From positions 1,157,242 through 1,195,698 of the forward strand of contig BFEA01000046.1 of the NCBI GenBank assembly GCA_003427395.1: a stretch of DNA of 38,457 nucleotides, in the 5' to 3' direction. Source of the DNA: Chara braunii. Its lineage: Eukaryota; Streptophyta; Charophyceae; Charales; Characeae. Position 1 is the stretch's first letter; each line of letters opens with the position of its first letter. A program made the position numbers and the translations under genes. A model generated the notes under the pieces. It was given only the letters and a program-made list of their open reading frames with translations. It was not told the origin of the DNA and ran no database searches. Positions 9,718 through 19,822 of this stretch are shown here, piece by piece.

Positions 9718-10067
9718 AAAGGAACAATGTGGTTGTGGTCACCACACTTGGAAAATTGTCCGGCCTTGCGATGATCATTCCATACCTTTCCGTCTATTCC
9801 CATTTCCACCCAATGTTTGCCTTCAGCTATTCCCCGGTGCTTTGGGTACGACCGCCAATATCTACCTCTACCTCTACCTCTACCCCCTGTGAAAGGAGAA
9901 CCTCTACCACCTTGCGAGGGACCATAACCCGTACCTCCCACGTAGTCGCTACCTTCGCCACCACCCCTCTGGGCAGCGGGTCCTCCTTCTCCACCTTGTC
10001 CTCGACCTCGTTCTCCTCTACCTCGGCCTCTACCTTGTCGTCCTACCCCACGGGCTGCAACTGCCAC
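9678..10067 (-). pseudogene. Element B Gag nucleocapsid: RG-rich region and degraded zinc knuckle
   Basis: Residues 1-70 are an RG/GG-rich tract (GRGRGRGERGRGQGG and similar) of the RNA-binding type. The C-terminus has QFSKCGDHNHIVPFC. This fits a CX2CX4HX4C zinc knuckle in which the first Cys is replaced by Phe; the remaining Cys, His, Cys are in register. Nucleocapsid knuckles bind genomic RNA during packaging. The C-terminal half reads like an ordinary gypsy Gag tail and leads directly into the protease. The missing first Cys suggests the knuckle no longer binds zinc. Confidence 0.85.
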
Positions 10068-10950
10068 ATAATCCCCTCCCCGGGCTACTTGGTTGTTGTT
10101 CTCTTCCTCTAGACCGTAATCTATTTGGCCGTACGGTAACCAACAGATTATCCTTCCCCTCTATACTGTCGGATATAGTCCTATTCTTCCACTTCATAAC
10201 GGCTTGCAGATCCTTCCAGTAGTGGCAATAGTTTGCCTCCTGCAAGAAACCGACATGGTATGTATCAATCTTATTAAACTTTTCGTATGTCATCCCCTCC
10301 TCTTAAGTACGGGGATATAACTAGGTCTTAAGGGGTTGTGGCAGCGCTCTAGCAAAATTGTTCAAGATCTGAGCAGGGGTCAGTCCGTGTTCCGAACATT
10401 GCAACGGCTCGTCCATAGTGGCCTTGAGTGTCGACGCACTCTTCCACTTGCGATCACTAGTGTGGAGGATGAGGGACTCAGCACGACGAGCTAAGTTCAT
10501 ATCTTCAAACCGATCTTTCAAGGCCCTGAAGAAGTCCTCCATCTTAGTGCGCTATGGGTACTACACCATCGAGGTACAACCTGCCTCCTTCACTAACGAG
10601 ATAGCAAAGCTTGCAGCGTCTCCCCCTAGGCACAAATTTGCCATTCGTACGTGATCCCAATACGAATCCAATTGTGCATACACCGTACAGGTACGTGTCC
10701 ATCCCCGCCTCCTAATGAAAAGTGCTCTCCTCCTTTTTCCCAATGTATGTCCAAGGGAGTTTTACCTTCATCTTCTCCCTTCATTCTCGTCCCTCAAACC
10801 TATCTCCTTCTTTCTTTCCATCATCCTTACTAGGACCCTTTCCTTTTTTGTCACCATCCCCATCATCGCCACCATCTCCACCCCCGCCATTGCCACCTGT
10901 CAAAATTGCAGTGATGGTGTTCGTCAGCTTCTGAGTGAAGATATAGTCTA
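10068..10950 (-). pseudogene. Element B Gag capsid region (frameshifted)
   Basis: Several consecutive minus-strand frames read as one Gag. A Gly/Asp/Lys-rich linker lies near 10920-10800, then come YAQLDSYWDHVRMANLCL and ASFAISLVKEAG (10690-10570), RALKDRFEDMNLARRAESL (10530-10470), CSEHGLTPAQILNNFARAL (10400-10340), and YEKFNKIDTYHVGFLQ with WKDLQAVMKWKNRT (10290-10180). Gypsy capsid proteins are alpha-helical in this way. Frame changes or stops near 10743, 10550 and 10310 break it. Assignment rests on the order linker, capsid-like helices, RG tract, knuckle, protease and RT, and on recollection of similar algal/plant Gag wording. Confidence 0.75.
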
Positions 10951-11109
10951 ATTAGTGTGCACATTGTAGGACCCTATGGTCTACTTGGCTAGGTGACGCG
11001 TTGAGGTAGTTATTCCAGATACTAGATACCCTTAAACTCTTCCTGGTGTTGTTCTATCTTTCCAACAGTTTGTTGAAGTGCAGGGAGTTCCTGGGTGGTG
11101 TGTAGCAAA

Positions 11110-11349
11110 GTGTCGGTTAGAAGGTCCCAGCGTTCCTCAGTTTCTACTCACTTTCTGTTCTTTGAGTAACGTCTGGAGTCTCTCCCCTTCCTCCTTCAAT
11201 CTTTNNNNNNNNNNNNNNNNNNNNNNNNNNNNNNNNNNNNNNNNNNNNNNNNNNGTGTCGGTTAGAAGGTCCCAGCGTTCCTCAGTTTCTACTCACTTTT
11301 TGTTCTTTCAGTAACGTCTGGAGTCTCTCCCCTTCCTCCTTCAATCTTT
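11110..11349. other. 50-N scaffold gap flanked by the same 95-bp sequence
   Basis: 11110-11204 and 11255-11349 are the same 95 bp (GTGTCGGTTAGAAGGTCCC... to CTTCAATCTTT) with two differences. They flank exactly 50 Ns at 11205-11254. A true tandem repeat broken precisely at its junction is unlikely; two contig ends that should have been merged is simpler. The gap lies inside element B gag. Confidence 0.85.
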
Positions 11350-11897
11350 TCTTCTCTTCAAACTCTCTCCTTCTTGCGGCCAGCAACTTTTGATGGGGTT
11401 CCCCTTCTTTCTCCTCAATCAACAACTTTTTTGCCTCTTGATTTTTTGTTGCTGCCAACTTCACTACAAAATAATCCCTCTTCTTCACTTTCTTCCGGAA
11501 GCTCTGTCCTGTATCCAAATTTCTCCACCCAGTCTAAGTCCTCAACCTGTTGGAGTCTCAGCTCCGCAACATGGCTGCTCTCCACCAGTTCTCCTCCTTC
11601 TGGTTGTGCTCGTGTTCTCTCCAATCTTCCTTCTTATTCTTCTTCTTCTTCCTCTCCTTCTTCTAACTCCTTCAACTCTTCTTCTCTCTTCTTCATCTCC
11701 TTCTCCGTCTTTTCTTTCTCCTCCAATTTCTTCTCAACTTCCTCCTCCTTTCTCTTTTTCTCTTCCTTCTCTTTCTTTTTATCGGCCAACTTCCTATCAA
11801 TCTTTGCCTGCTGATCTGCGGTATATGGCAGTGTGGTGCCACCAGACCTCATGGTCACACCCATGCTGCATGTCCGGTGGAATCTTAAAGGAAACAA
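11282..11897 (-). pseudogene. Element B Gag N-terminal coiled-coil region
   Basis: From a likely start at 11852 (MRSGGTTLPYTADQQ) the protein runs into a Lys/Glu-rich coiled coil (KIDRKLADKKKEKEEKKRK and on). It then has a stop at about 11634, then VAELRLQQVEDLDWVEKFGY, a frameshift near 11500, and KRDYFVVKLAATKNQEAKK with further charged helix. An N-terminal coiled coil before capsid is plausible for self-association of Gag. The acidic run near 11640 comes from a CTT/GAA microsatellite and is probably what broke the frame. The C-terminal part reaches the scaffold gap. Another possibility is a separate coiled-coil ORF of the element. Confidence 0.7.
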
Positions 11898-12672
11898 GAA
11901 ACGGACATTGGGTAGTCATCTATGGCTACTAAAGGCACAAGTATGTATCCTCCACCTCACCACGTAGACTTAACCCTCAACACTTAATCTTTCTACTCTA
12001 AATTGGAGTCTGACTTGTCTACTTCTTCCCTCCCCACCCACAATGTCACTACAGCTACCCTGTCATGCTCGTGGGCAACCAGCAATTTTAAGGTCAACCA
12101 GCAAGGACCTCATGAATTAAACGACAAAGGCAGGACGTCGTGCCCACCAGGATCTGAAGGTTCACTCTCAAGACTTATACTCCTCACTGCGTGAGGTCCG
12201 GTTCGGTCACGTGCCGGTTAGTACCGGTCTGAGGGCTATACGAGTTGTTTTACGAGCGCTCGCCACTCATGCCCATGCTCCCTACTTTACGGATGATACA
12301 TCCAGCTGCCGAGCTTCTAGCCTAGACACGACCTACTTCATACACATAGTTCTGACCAGATGCTGACTCAAGACAAAATCAGATTGTCACCAAGTGTTCT
12401 GCGCAGCAGCAGCGACACCAAGATGTGGGAAAGTACCAAGACACTCATTCGTTTATTAAAACAAATACAGAGCTTAGGGGGGCGATGCACTTCACACATG
12501 AACGTTCCTTTGATGAAGCTCCTCGACGCTCCACACATGCAGGGACGTATTTACCATCCCCCAACCGACCCACTTGTTCTTCGGCCTACAACTCCTACGT
12601 CAAACTCCCAACCTCCTCTCGCCGCCCTTAATCATGCCAGCGTTCATCACCAGCGGATGTAGCGAGTTACCA
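11898..12672 (-). other. Element B leader between PBS and gag
   Basis: About 0.77 kb with no convincing coding potential on either strand. Its place, downstream of a primer-binding site and upstream of gag on the minus strand, makes it the 5' untranslated leader of element B, where dimerisation and packaging signals would be expected. None can be identified by eye. Confidence 0.6.
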
Positions 12673-12684
12673 GCTTCGATACCA
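12673..12684 (-). promoter_or_regulatory. Primer-binding site of element B
   Basis: On the minus strand 12684 to 12673 reads TGGTATCGAAGC, directly after an LTR end GCGCTCA. The first seven bases match the standard plant PBS complementary to initiator tRNA-Met (TGGTATCAGAGC); the rest matches in part. This fixes the direction of element B and the inner edge of its 5' LTR. Confidence 0.8.
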
Positions 12685-13034
12685 TGAGCGCACTCGCACA
12701 CATTGAGCGATCACACGAAATCCACACTGGAGTCCAGAGATGTAAAGTCCAGATATGTGCACCTTAGAAATTCCAACAAATTATCATATTAAACCACCAG
12801 TACTTGGCCCAGCTATCGGCCGTGGAAAAAAAAGAGTAGAAACGCTTCTAGTCGGATGAATTTGGGCGCTCCTGTAGTAGCCCGTACGTTTCCTAAAATT
12901 GTGGCGCGTTAACGGGCACGACTCCAGGAAGTACTGATGGTTTAAGCAGTTTCCAAGATCCAATCACCAAGCGCTCAACAGCGCAGAATACAGTAACCCA
13001 ATACTAGCATCCTCATCAAAGGTAGGTGAATCTT

Positions 13035-13121
<87 letters not shown>

Positions 13122-13860
13122 TCTGGTCTTCCTCATGCATGCGCTCTCTCCTTCTCTCTCTACTTGAGAATCTATCTCTGAAAATATTCGCTGCTACTCA
13201 GCTCCACCTCTAATCACTAGCTATGTGTCTATGGCCGCCTTCCCTCTCAATGCAGCGCTACCAGCAGGGCTCTCGCGCGCATGCTACTCGCAGATAGCGC
13301 ACAAGCGCTTCAGCAGCACTTCCACACTTCTCACGAATGAGCAATCTGCTTGAAATGTGGCTGACCAGTCCTTATATTGACTTGGACCGAGCTTCAGCTC
13401 GTCCCAGCCTCTGCTTCTTCTGGTTTGACTTGATACAGGTACCACATCCCCACGGCCTGCTTGCTTCAGAATTTAGGCATGGTACTTTCTTGAATTTTGA
13501 TTGGTGTGCTGCTGCTTGGGCCTGTGAGTCACGACTTTTCACCTGTGGAACATGACTTTTGACTGTGGGATGTAACTCTTGCATCTGGGACACGACGTTT
13601 ACCTAGGAAAGTGTCCTTTGCCCATGGGATAAGACGTGACTTTTAGTCTTTTGCTTATAGAACGCAACCTTTGCCCCTGGGATGTGACTGTTCACCGCGT
13701 GCCTGTTGGACTTGACTTCTAAGGCACCCCATTGTGACTTCTCTGAAACTGACCGACTTGGCCTGAGACCTTGACCCTGAAATTCGAATTTGGGGTCTGC
13801 ATCGTGGAATGCCTTTCATGTGTATGACATAGAAAAAGCTAAAGAGCTCTAATCTTCAGA
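12685..13860 (-). mobile_element. 5' LTR of element B
   Basis: The inner end is set by the PBS: the LTR ends in CA (plus TG at 12685-12686). The outer end is uncertain, near 13860, where similarity to the solo-LTR-like copy (2900-4021) fades (GCCTTTCATG at 13810 against CCCTTTCATG at 3971). It contains a long CT microsatellite (13040-13118) and a repeated 'CATGGGATAAGACGTGACTTT'-like motif in 13540-13720. No gene is seen. Confidence 0.65.
13040..13118 (+). repeat. TC dinucleotide microsatellite
   Basis: Nearly pure (TC)n over about 79 bp inside the element B LTR. GA/CT repeats in LTRs can influence transcription, but nothing here proves it. Confidence 0.95.
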
Positions 13861-14450
13861 TTGTGTGTCCACATACTCGTGTGGTAGACTGCCACCACAA
13901 CAACCACTTCCCCACCCACAGATGTAGATCCAACATTGAAAACAACCTCACATTATCATCCTACATGAAATTCATTTTGAAAAGATTGTACTATTCGCCC
14001 ATTTGCCTTTCGGCACACCTATGCCTTATATTTTGCCTGTTCGATAGTGATGCTCATTTGTATGCATTTTTGTAGGTCCGCATGAGTGGAGGGTGGAGGG
14101 AAAGGAAAAGGAGAGTAGGGGGACGAGGAGGGGAGTGATGGAGATACTCAGCACTACGTGGAGCAGACTGCTAGACCAGCACAAGAGGCCAGGCAGGAGT
14201 TGGGTTGCAGAGGAAAATTAGCTGAGGAGCAGGCGTTGCCTATGGTAAATGCTCACCCCTGCAGACACAAAAGGTCTTGCACTGTCTATGTTTCCTGCAA
14301 TGCTGTTAGCTTTCGGAATAAAACCGAAACCCAGCTCACCATGATCACCATGCTGCTCTGGGAGTTTGTAGAAGAGGATCAGCCACAAGTCTCAGAGAGA
14401 CAACCACGAAGTTCTCAAAATTCAGATTGGGTTCGGTCCGACATACTTAC
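13861..14450. other. No gene firmly seen; possible 3' part of the spondin-like gene
   Basis: On the minus strand, below the donor at 14450, this would be intron and possibly a terminal exon. A minus-strand segment near 14306-14250, after a TTGCAG, is Cys-rich and soon meets a stop, so it is a weak exon candidate. Nothing else is supportable. Confidence 0.35.
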
Positions 14451-14714
14451 AAAGTCGATGGGCTTCGATTTGGCTGAAGTTTCGCAAGGAGAGTGAGCAA
14501 TGCCTTTCGGCCCATGACCGTAAACCTTTGGGTCACCACACCACCTTCACTTGCATTCCCTCCCATGATCGGAGGAATTTCAATAAAACTTCCAGTGTCG
14601 GGGCTTAATCCAACATCCTCTTGAAGCTGCCTGGTGTCTGCCTTTCCAACAAAATCCTGTGAGTTTGCATAGCCAAAAACAGTCCCAAAATGTACAAAGG
14701 AGAACCCATCTGAG
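14451..14714 (-). CDS. Probable internal exon, host gene (downstream of spondin-like exon)
   Basis: The minus strand is open from about 14713 to the donor ATCGACTTT|GTAAGTATG at 14451/14450, a near-consensus 5' splice site. The upstream side offers acceptors GCAG (exon start 14714) or CTCAG (14709). The protein segment contains DGFSFVHFGTVFGYANSQD, SPDTGSFIEIPPIMGG and RKALLTLLAKLQ, with balanced composition unlike the surrounding repeats. I do not recognise the domain. The frame phase does not join directly to the exon ending at 15710, so another exon may lie between them, or they belong to different transcripts. It may also be a pseudogene; no full-length gene can be traced. Confidence 0.55.
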
Positions 14715-14717
14715 CTG

Positions 14718-14915
14718 CATGGCTTAGTGGTACACACAGATCAGCTGTTCAAATCCTGCTGGATTCAATAAATGTTAGTTGCATCTCGCCATCCACTCGT
14801 CCATCCCACCATCCGCCATGGCTTAGTGGTACACACAGATCAGCTGTTCAAATCCTGCTGGATTCAATAACGTTAGTTGCACCTCGCCATCCACTGGTCC
14901 ATCCCGCCATCCGCC
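14718..14915 (+). repeat. Two tandem 99-bp units with tRNA-like promoter boxes
   Basis: Units 14718-14816 and 14817-14915 are nearly identical. Each starts CATGGCTTAGTGGTA, which resembles a tRNA box A/D-arm, and 20-odd bases later has TGTTCAAATCCTGC, which resembles box B/T-arm. The spacing is too short for a complete tRNA, so this looks like a tRNA-derived (SINE-like) fragment. The first unit begins at the splice acceptor of the exon at 14451-14714. Confidence 0.6.
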
Positions 14916-15709
14916 ACCTATCCCTCCATCCCTACACCACTCCATCCCTCCATTCTCTTGTCCCTCCGTCTCTCCATCGCTCACCCTCCATCGTCCCTCT
15001 GTCTCTCTTCCCCAGACAGAGACAGGGTTAACAGCAGAGCCAACATTTATTCATGAATGTCAGGAATCCTTGGATCGCTGCAAACCACATGTACACCTTT
15101 TTCAGAGAAACTTCCTTTCCTGCCTGCCTATGCTCTCTCTGAGTTCCTTTTGCCCCTTTGTCTTTTGCCTCTTCCCGTCTATGGTACAGCATACACTCTT
15201 CCACATACTATTCCTCCCAAAGTTCCTTCAGATTCAATGACCAAGTCACCAAGTCCTTTCCATCATCCAATGGGCCACAACAAAGCCTTTGACGTGGACA
15301 ACTCTGCTCAAGGGAGGCTGCTATACATCAAACACATCATGCCCAAAAACTTTGCAATGTATCATACCAATCATCACCTTCACCCCATGACAACACATTA
15401 CCCAAAACCTACTAATTGCTGCACATCATCATCATCATCATGCCTCCCATCTGCTCACTTAAAAAAGCAAGCGATGTAATCACCTACTTCTTGCTGAACA
15501 ACATCATATCATCATATCATCATCATCATCATCATCATGCCTCCATCTGCTTGATTGAAAAAGCAAGGCGTGTAATCACATAAGTCAAACCCTTTAACAG
15601 TCATCCACCATCAGCAGTAGTCAAACATAAGCTTTGGTGTTATGGGTAGACGATCCTCCAACCATGTTCACTTTCCACAAACATCAGACCGCATATGTAC
15701 CCAACTTAC
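14916..15709 (-). other. Probable intron of the spondin-like gene
   Basis: Lies between the donor at 15709 and the exon at 14714. It holds CCATCC-rich sequence (14916-15000) and CAT/ATC trinucleotide runs at 15427-15441 and 15506-15538. It could hide a small exon. No supportable open frame connects the flanking exons. Confidence 0.45.
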
Positions 15710-16022
15710 CATCAAGCTCGGGTACTCTGTTGACCCAATCTGATACAGAGCGGCATTGTCATCATGGGAGGCGCCAACCAAGTGGGAGAACCGAGCGCCG
15801 ACTGGGAAAAAGCTTGGATGTGTAGCTGCACTCCACAGGCTTTGCCATCTCACCACATACTTCTCTGTGCCGTAGCACTCCATTCCACGCGGCATTTGCT
15901 TGATACTGACCTTCCCAATTGGTTTCAGCACCTCACCGGTGGGGTCATAGAATGATCCACCTAAGCCCTGTGATTGGCTTGTTATCAGGGTAATTGGAGA
16001 CTGTGAGCCACTTGCATTACAC
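15710..16022 (-). CDS. Exon encoding a spondin-N-like domain segment
   Basis: The 313-nt minus-strand exon has an acceptor TTTGCAG|G at 16023/16022 and a donor GATG|GTAAGT at 15710/15709. The translation contains KYVVRWQSLWSAATHPSFFP, then ARFSHLVGASHDDNAALYQ. Known spondin N-terminal domains have the pattern W...HP..FP....FS.L.GA.H, which this follows closely. Spondin domains occur in secreted or extracellular-matrix proteins; a signal peptide would have to lie in an upstream exon not found here. One leading base precedes 104 codons, so the exon starts in split phase and ends in phase 0. It is the best host-gene candidate in the window. Function is not inferred beyond the domain. Confidence 0.7.
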
Positions 16023-16861
16023 CTGCAAACCAAGGAAAATCCAGCACACTCAGCACACGATAGAATGTTCAAAAAGAAAAAGCAGCGAACTTGACTTTGT
16101 GAACCTGTTGCGAGGAATGAGCCCCCACAGTGACCTTCAGGCTGAGGCGCCTCGTGCCCACCCTCCAGGCCTTTTCAAACATTCAGGCCCCGGGCAGGAA
16201 TCGTGCCTTGTGGAAAGCCTTTCTTCAGCCTTCCAGGCCTTTTCTAACATTCAGGCCCCGGGCAGGAATCGCAGCAACATACACAGACAGTTGGGGAGCC
16301 TAACTAACCGAGGCCCAGCAGATGCAGCAGAGGCACAGCCTCCTGGGGCCTTTCGGAAGCTTCTGGGCACAGGCCCAGCCTCCTGGGGCCTTTCGGAAGC
16401 TTCTGGGCAAAGGCACAGACTCTTTCCATATAGGAAAGAGCTCACTGCCTGGAGGCTCATTCAGGCACTTGGCAGTTTGTGCGGCAGTGCTGCTGGAGCG
16501 TACGCTCGCGTGCTGCTGTGCGCTAAGGGCAAGTTGCTGCGCACGTGCAGTCGTGCAAGAAGAAGGGCGCTGCTGAGGGCAGCGCCATAGCCCAGCCTCC
16601 ACAGCTAGCTAGGGCTTCGGGTGTACAGAAGGAAGACGTGGGTGAAAGTCGAGGGAGAGAGAGAAGGATGATGATGATGATGATGTGAGGGCACATACCT
16701 GGTATTGGCGATGGTCTGCATTGGGCGACATCTTCAAGTACTTCGTTGGCTGCTGACGTCAACAGTTGTATTGTCAATTAGTAGGCAGATAGTAGCTGTG
16801 TAGGGAGTAGGCTGGGCGCCGAGCGCCAAAAGGGGAGAAGGGCCTGGATAATTATGTAGGG
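16023..16861. other. Upstream part of the spondin-like gene region, with minisatellites
   Basis: Holds a 68-bp tandem pair (TCCAGGCCTTTTC... at 16164 and 16232) and a 40-bp tandem pair (TCCTGGGGCCTTTCGG at 16341 and 16381), then a GAT run at 16668-16685. A minus-strand open stretch (about 16777-16700) ending at a possible donor CCAG|GTATGTG could be an earlier exon, but this is weak. TAGGGAGTA occurs at 16799 and 16856 beside the truncated LTR. Confidence 0.4.
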
Positions 16862-17735
16862 AGTACAATGTCGTCCAATTGCAGAAAGAAATGAATGAAC
16901 TTGAGAGGAGAGAGAGGGTAAGAAGAATAAGGAGAAGTAAGAACGAAGAAGAAGATGATGTACACCAGCATAGACAAATGACAAAGCTCTTCTTCTTCGC
17001 CCAACACTCTCCTCCTCTTTTACTCCTCTCTTATTCATACAAGAAATAATAATACAATGTTGAATGGCTGATCCAGTATCATGTCCGACTTCCTCTTCTA
17101 CTGCAGGTATTACTTGAGCTCCACCATAGCCATGGCCGCCTCCCTCGCTCTTCACTCTCATAGGCCGAGGCTATGGCGGACTACTGGGCCATGCCCTAAG
17201 GACAACCCAAAGCAGCTATGGCTGCTCCAGCTCAGGCTGCCATGCCTGACTCTGCCTCGAAGCTTCTTGGTGTGGCTCTACCCCCGCTAGGGTCTTCCTG
17301 CTGCAGCGCCCACCAAGGTGAGCAAGATGGCTGCCACCATAGCCAGGTAAGTACCCCTAGCGCTCCTCCCCCTTCCTGTCCTTCTCCCTCCTCCGAGTCC
17401 TTGCGTCTTCCCCAACAGCGCTGCTCCAAGCTAGCGCTTGTGGCAGACCCACCAGGCCTGGGATAGAGATAGAGATGGAGGACGAGAGTGGAGCAAGATG
17501 GCACAGCGCAGCTCCCACGCGAGACTCCAACGCACATACTCCAAGCTGTGCGAATGTAGAATGACCTTAAAAACAGACAACAACTGGGGTATACCCCAGC
17601 GGACTGACATGACTGGACTGGACTGGCTGGTACCGACAAAGGTACCGGCCTGGACTGGACTACCCCGAATACAACACAGACCTGTGAGAACAGGCCAAGG
17701 GGCTGGACTCACAGGCCAACCAGAGGTCCGCTACA
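16862..17735 (-). mobile_element. 3' LTR of chromovirus copy 2 (truncated)
   Basis: Reverse-complement homologue of 745-1887. It starts TGTAGCGGACCTC at 17735 (minus), the same as copy 1. Similarity stops after CATTGTACT at 16862, about 40 bp short of the copy 1 LTR end. It also lacks an internal block equivalent to about 1075-1160 of copy 1. It follows a chromodomain pol end and 3' UTR, which fixes it as a 3' LTR. Confidence 0.75.
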
Positions 17736-18792
17736 CGATTCTCGACCTGTGATGGATTGCCTAGATACAAGCACGCTTCCACCAAGAAGCGGAACTCTAC
17801 CAAAGAAAAAGAAAACCCACGTAGTCTAGGATGTGGAGCAAGCTCCATGCTGAGTCCATGCGATGCGATAGAAAATGTCATAAAACAGCAATGTCATTGC
17901 TAACAGCCTAAGTGAAAGCGGAAGCAACTAACTAGTATACATGTCCTAGGAAAGCAAAAAGTAATGACAACTAAATCCTAGAATGTTGGAGGCAGTAGCC
18001 TCAGTCTGGAAACAGCTGACTAGTCTATAAGTCCTAAGAACAGCAAAAGCAAAAACAACTAAATCCTAGAAATGTTAGAGGCAGTAGCCATGGTCTGAGA
18101 GCAACAAAGCAACAACAAGACAACCATATGTCACAGGAGAAGTGTGTCACAACCAAAGGGTGGGATGGTCTCTGAGGGTGGCGAATGCAGCCTAGGGATC
18201 GATAAACTCCTAAGGGCATCCAAACATAATGACAAGGAGACACATGTCATCAGGCTCAATGAGGGTAGGGAACTGGGAGCGAATAGAACCAATGACCCTA
18301 GCAGATAGACCATCAGGGCGGGTAATGCTCGACTAAAGGGGTGACCGCTATGGAGGGTCGACCACGCAAGGAAATAAGGGAGTCTGGTATACTGGGCGCA
18401 CCTAGATGAAGCATGCAAGGCAGCCTAACTACGGCGCGAGGGCTGGCAGAAAAGGTGATGGGTAAGGGAATCATGCAAATGACTCCTAAGGTGGGGAGAG
18501 TCGGACCTGAGTCCATAAGCTGGGAAGCCAGGGCAACGCTACGGTCCCGAAAGCTGGCGAAGGGAGATCATCATGCGACACGACCAGGGTAATGTATAGG
18601 GTAAAGTGGTAAGAGAGTGACGACGTCTGAAGAAGCCAGAGCTGATCGTGATGAAGTCCATGAAGCTGTCAATGACGTCCATGATGAGAAGTCTGGAATG
18701 TCGTCGAGGAAAAGCCGCAACGTCGACGAGCTGAAGAGGTAAAACTGGAGTGGATATGGAGTACTGAGAAGTCAAAGACGTGGGAAGATAAG
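17736..18792 (-). mobile_element. 3' UTR of chromovirus copy 2
   Basis: Runs from the pol stop near 18793 to the LTR. The part from about 18470 down matches 1-744 in reverse complement, including the 86-bp tandem pair (about 17930-18100 here). No coding sequence is recognised. Confidence 0.7.
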
Positions 18793-19786
18793 TCAGAGAT
18801 AATCGTCGTATCGCACAGGACGACGACGAGTGCGCTGTGGACGCTCAGAAGCATCCGGCTGCTGCTGAAGGTCTGCCTCAGATGGAGCAGGCTCGACTTC
18901 AGCGGTCTCCTCAGCCGAGGGGGAAAGAGGAGAGTCAGTGGGCTGAGGAGGAGCAGTCAACCCAACAAGACGAGCACAGTCATTGGCATGCACCAACATG
19001 CGAGCGTGTTGCAAGTGCTCGAGGGGCTCCTAGGTATACTCCTCATCAAGGTAACCCTTCCAACGTACGAGATACTCGACGTGAGGAGGGTTGTCGTTGG
19101 TGACCTGGCGACAATGATGTCTGAAACGAGGAACTCCTCTTGGTCGTCCACCATGATGGGTGGAGGGAGCTCGTATGGTCGTCCAGCGAAACGCTCAGAC
19201 AGTCTGCGGTAGGGTAAACATCGTGCACACGAGCCTGGCGTAGGTACTCCGACAGCTTCACACAAAAGTTGACCGGGCTAGATGTCCTATTAGAACCGAC
19301 GGCCTGGAGAATGCGGCATGGGCCGAAGAAGCGACGTCGGAATTGCAAAACATGTCCGCTTCGCGTTGTAAATGGCGAGCGTCGATAAGCACATCATCAC
19401 CGACTTTGAATGGATGATCCATCCTCGATCGGTTCGCGTGTGCTCATGCGCGGTTTTCATGATCGACGTCATGTGTGCAACCCAATTATCCATCGCGGAA
19501 CAACTAGTGTCGGGGTGCAACTGTGACGATCAGCACATCATCACCAACTTTGAATGGATGATCCATCCTCGATCGGTTCGCGTGTGCGGCCATGCAAGTC
19601 GAGGAAGCGGCTATGTGCTCAAGCGCGGTTTTCATGATCGACGTCATGTGTGCAACCCAATTATCCATCGTGGAACAACTAGTGTCGGGCTGCATCTGTG
19701 ACGATCGAAGGAAGTCCGAGGGAACACGAGGGTGATAGCCGAGGTCGCAATAGTAAGGTGACATCCCCATGGCTGGCGAAACGGCG
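18793..19786 (-). pseudogene. Chromovirus integrase C-terminus and chromodomain (broken)
   Basis: Minus-strand pol end of a Ty3/gypsy chromovirus. From 19786 down it has an integrase catalytic-core tail (NAVSPAMGMSPYYCDLGYHP), the C-terminal domain with DHPFKVGDDVL, then RRRFFGPCRIL and a DDQEEFLVSDII region. Next comes the chromodomain, VEYLVRWKGYLDEEYT (19065-19020), in which the following aromatic codon is TAG (stop), then EPLEHLQHA. A Pro/Ser/Glu-rich tail ends RRPVRYDDYL. Chromodomains guide integration by binding modified histone H3. Frameshifts, the stop and an internal duplication make it inactive. It is cut at 19787 by repeat copy A. Confidence 0.88.
19388..19705 (-). repeat. Tandem duplication inside the integrase
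   Basis: Units 19388-19531 and 19532-19705 both start AGCACATCATCAC and end ...CTGTGACGAT. The second has about 30 extra bases (GGCCATGCAAGTCGAGG...). It duplicates the integrase C-terminal domain start and has broken the frame. Confidence 0.85.
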
Positions 19787-19792
19787 TTGTAA

Positions 19793-19822
19793 GCCCGAAT
19801 ATCCTTACAAGGGTATTTGGGC
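19793..19822. repeat. Terminal hairpin of copy A
   Basis: Arms GCCCGAATATCC (19793-19804) and GGGTATTTGGGC (19811-19822) pair at all 12 positions, counting two G:T wobbles. The loop is TTACAA. It lies two bases after TTGT at 19787-19790. Confidence 0.85.
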
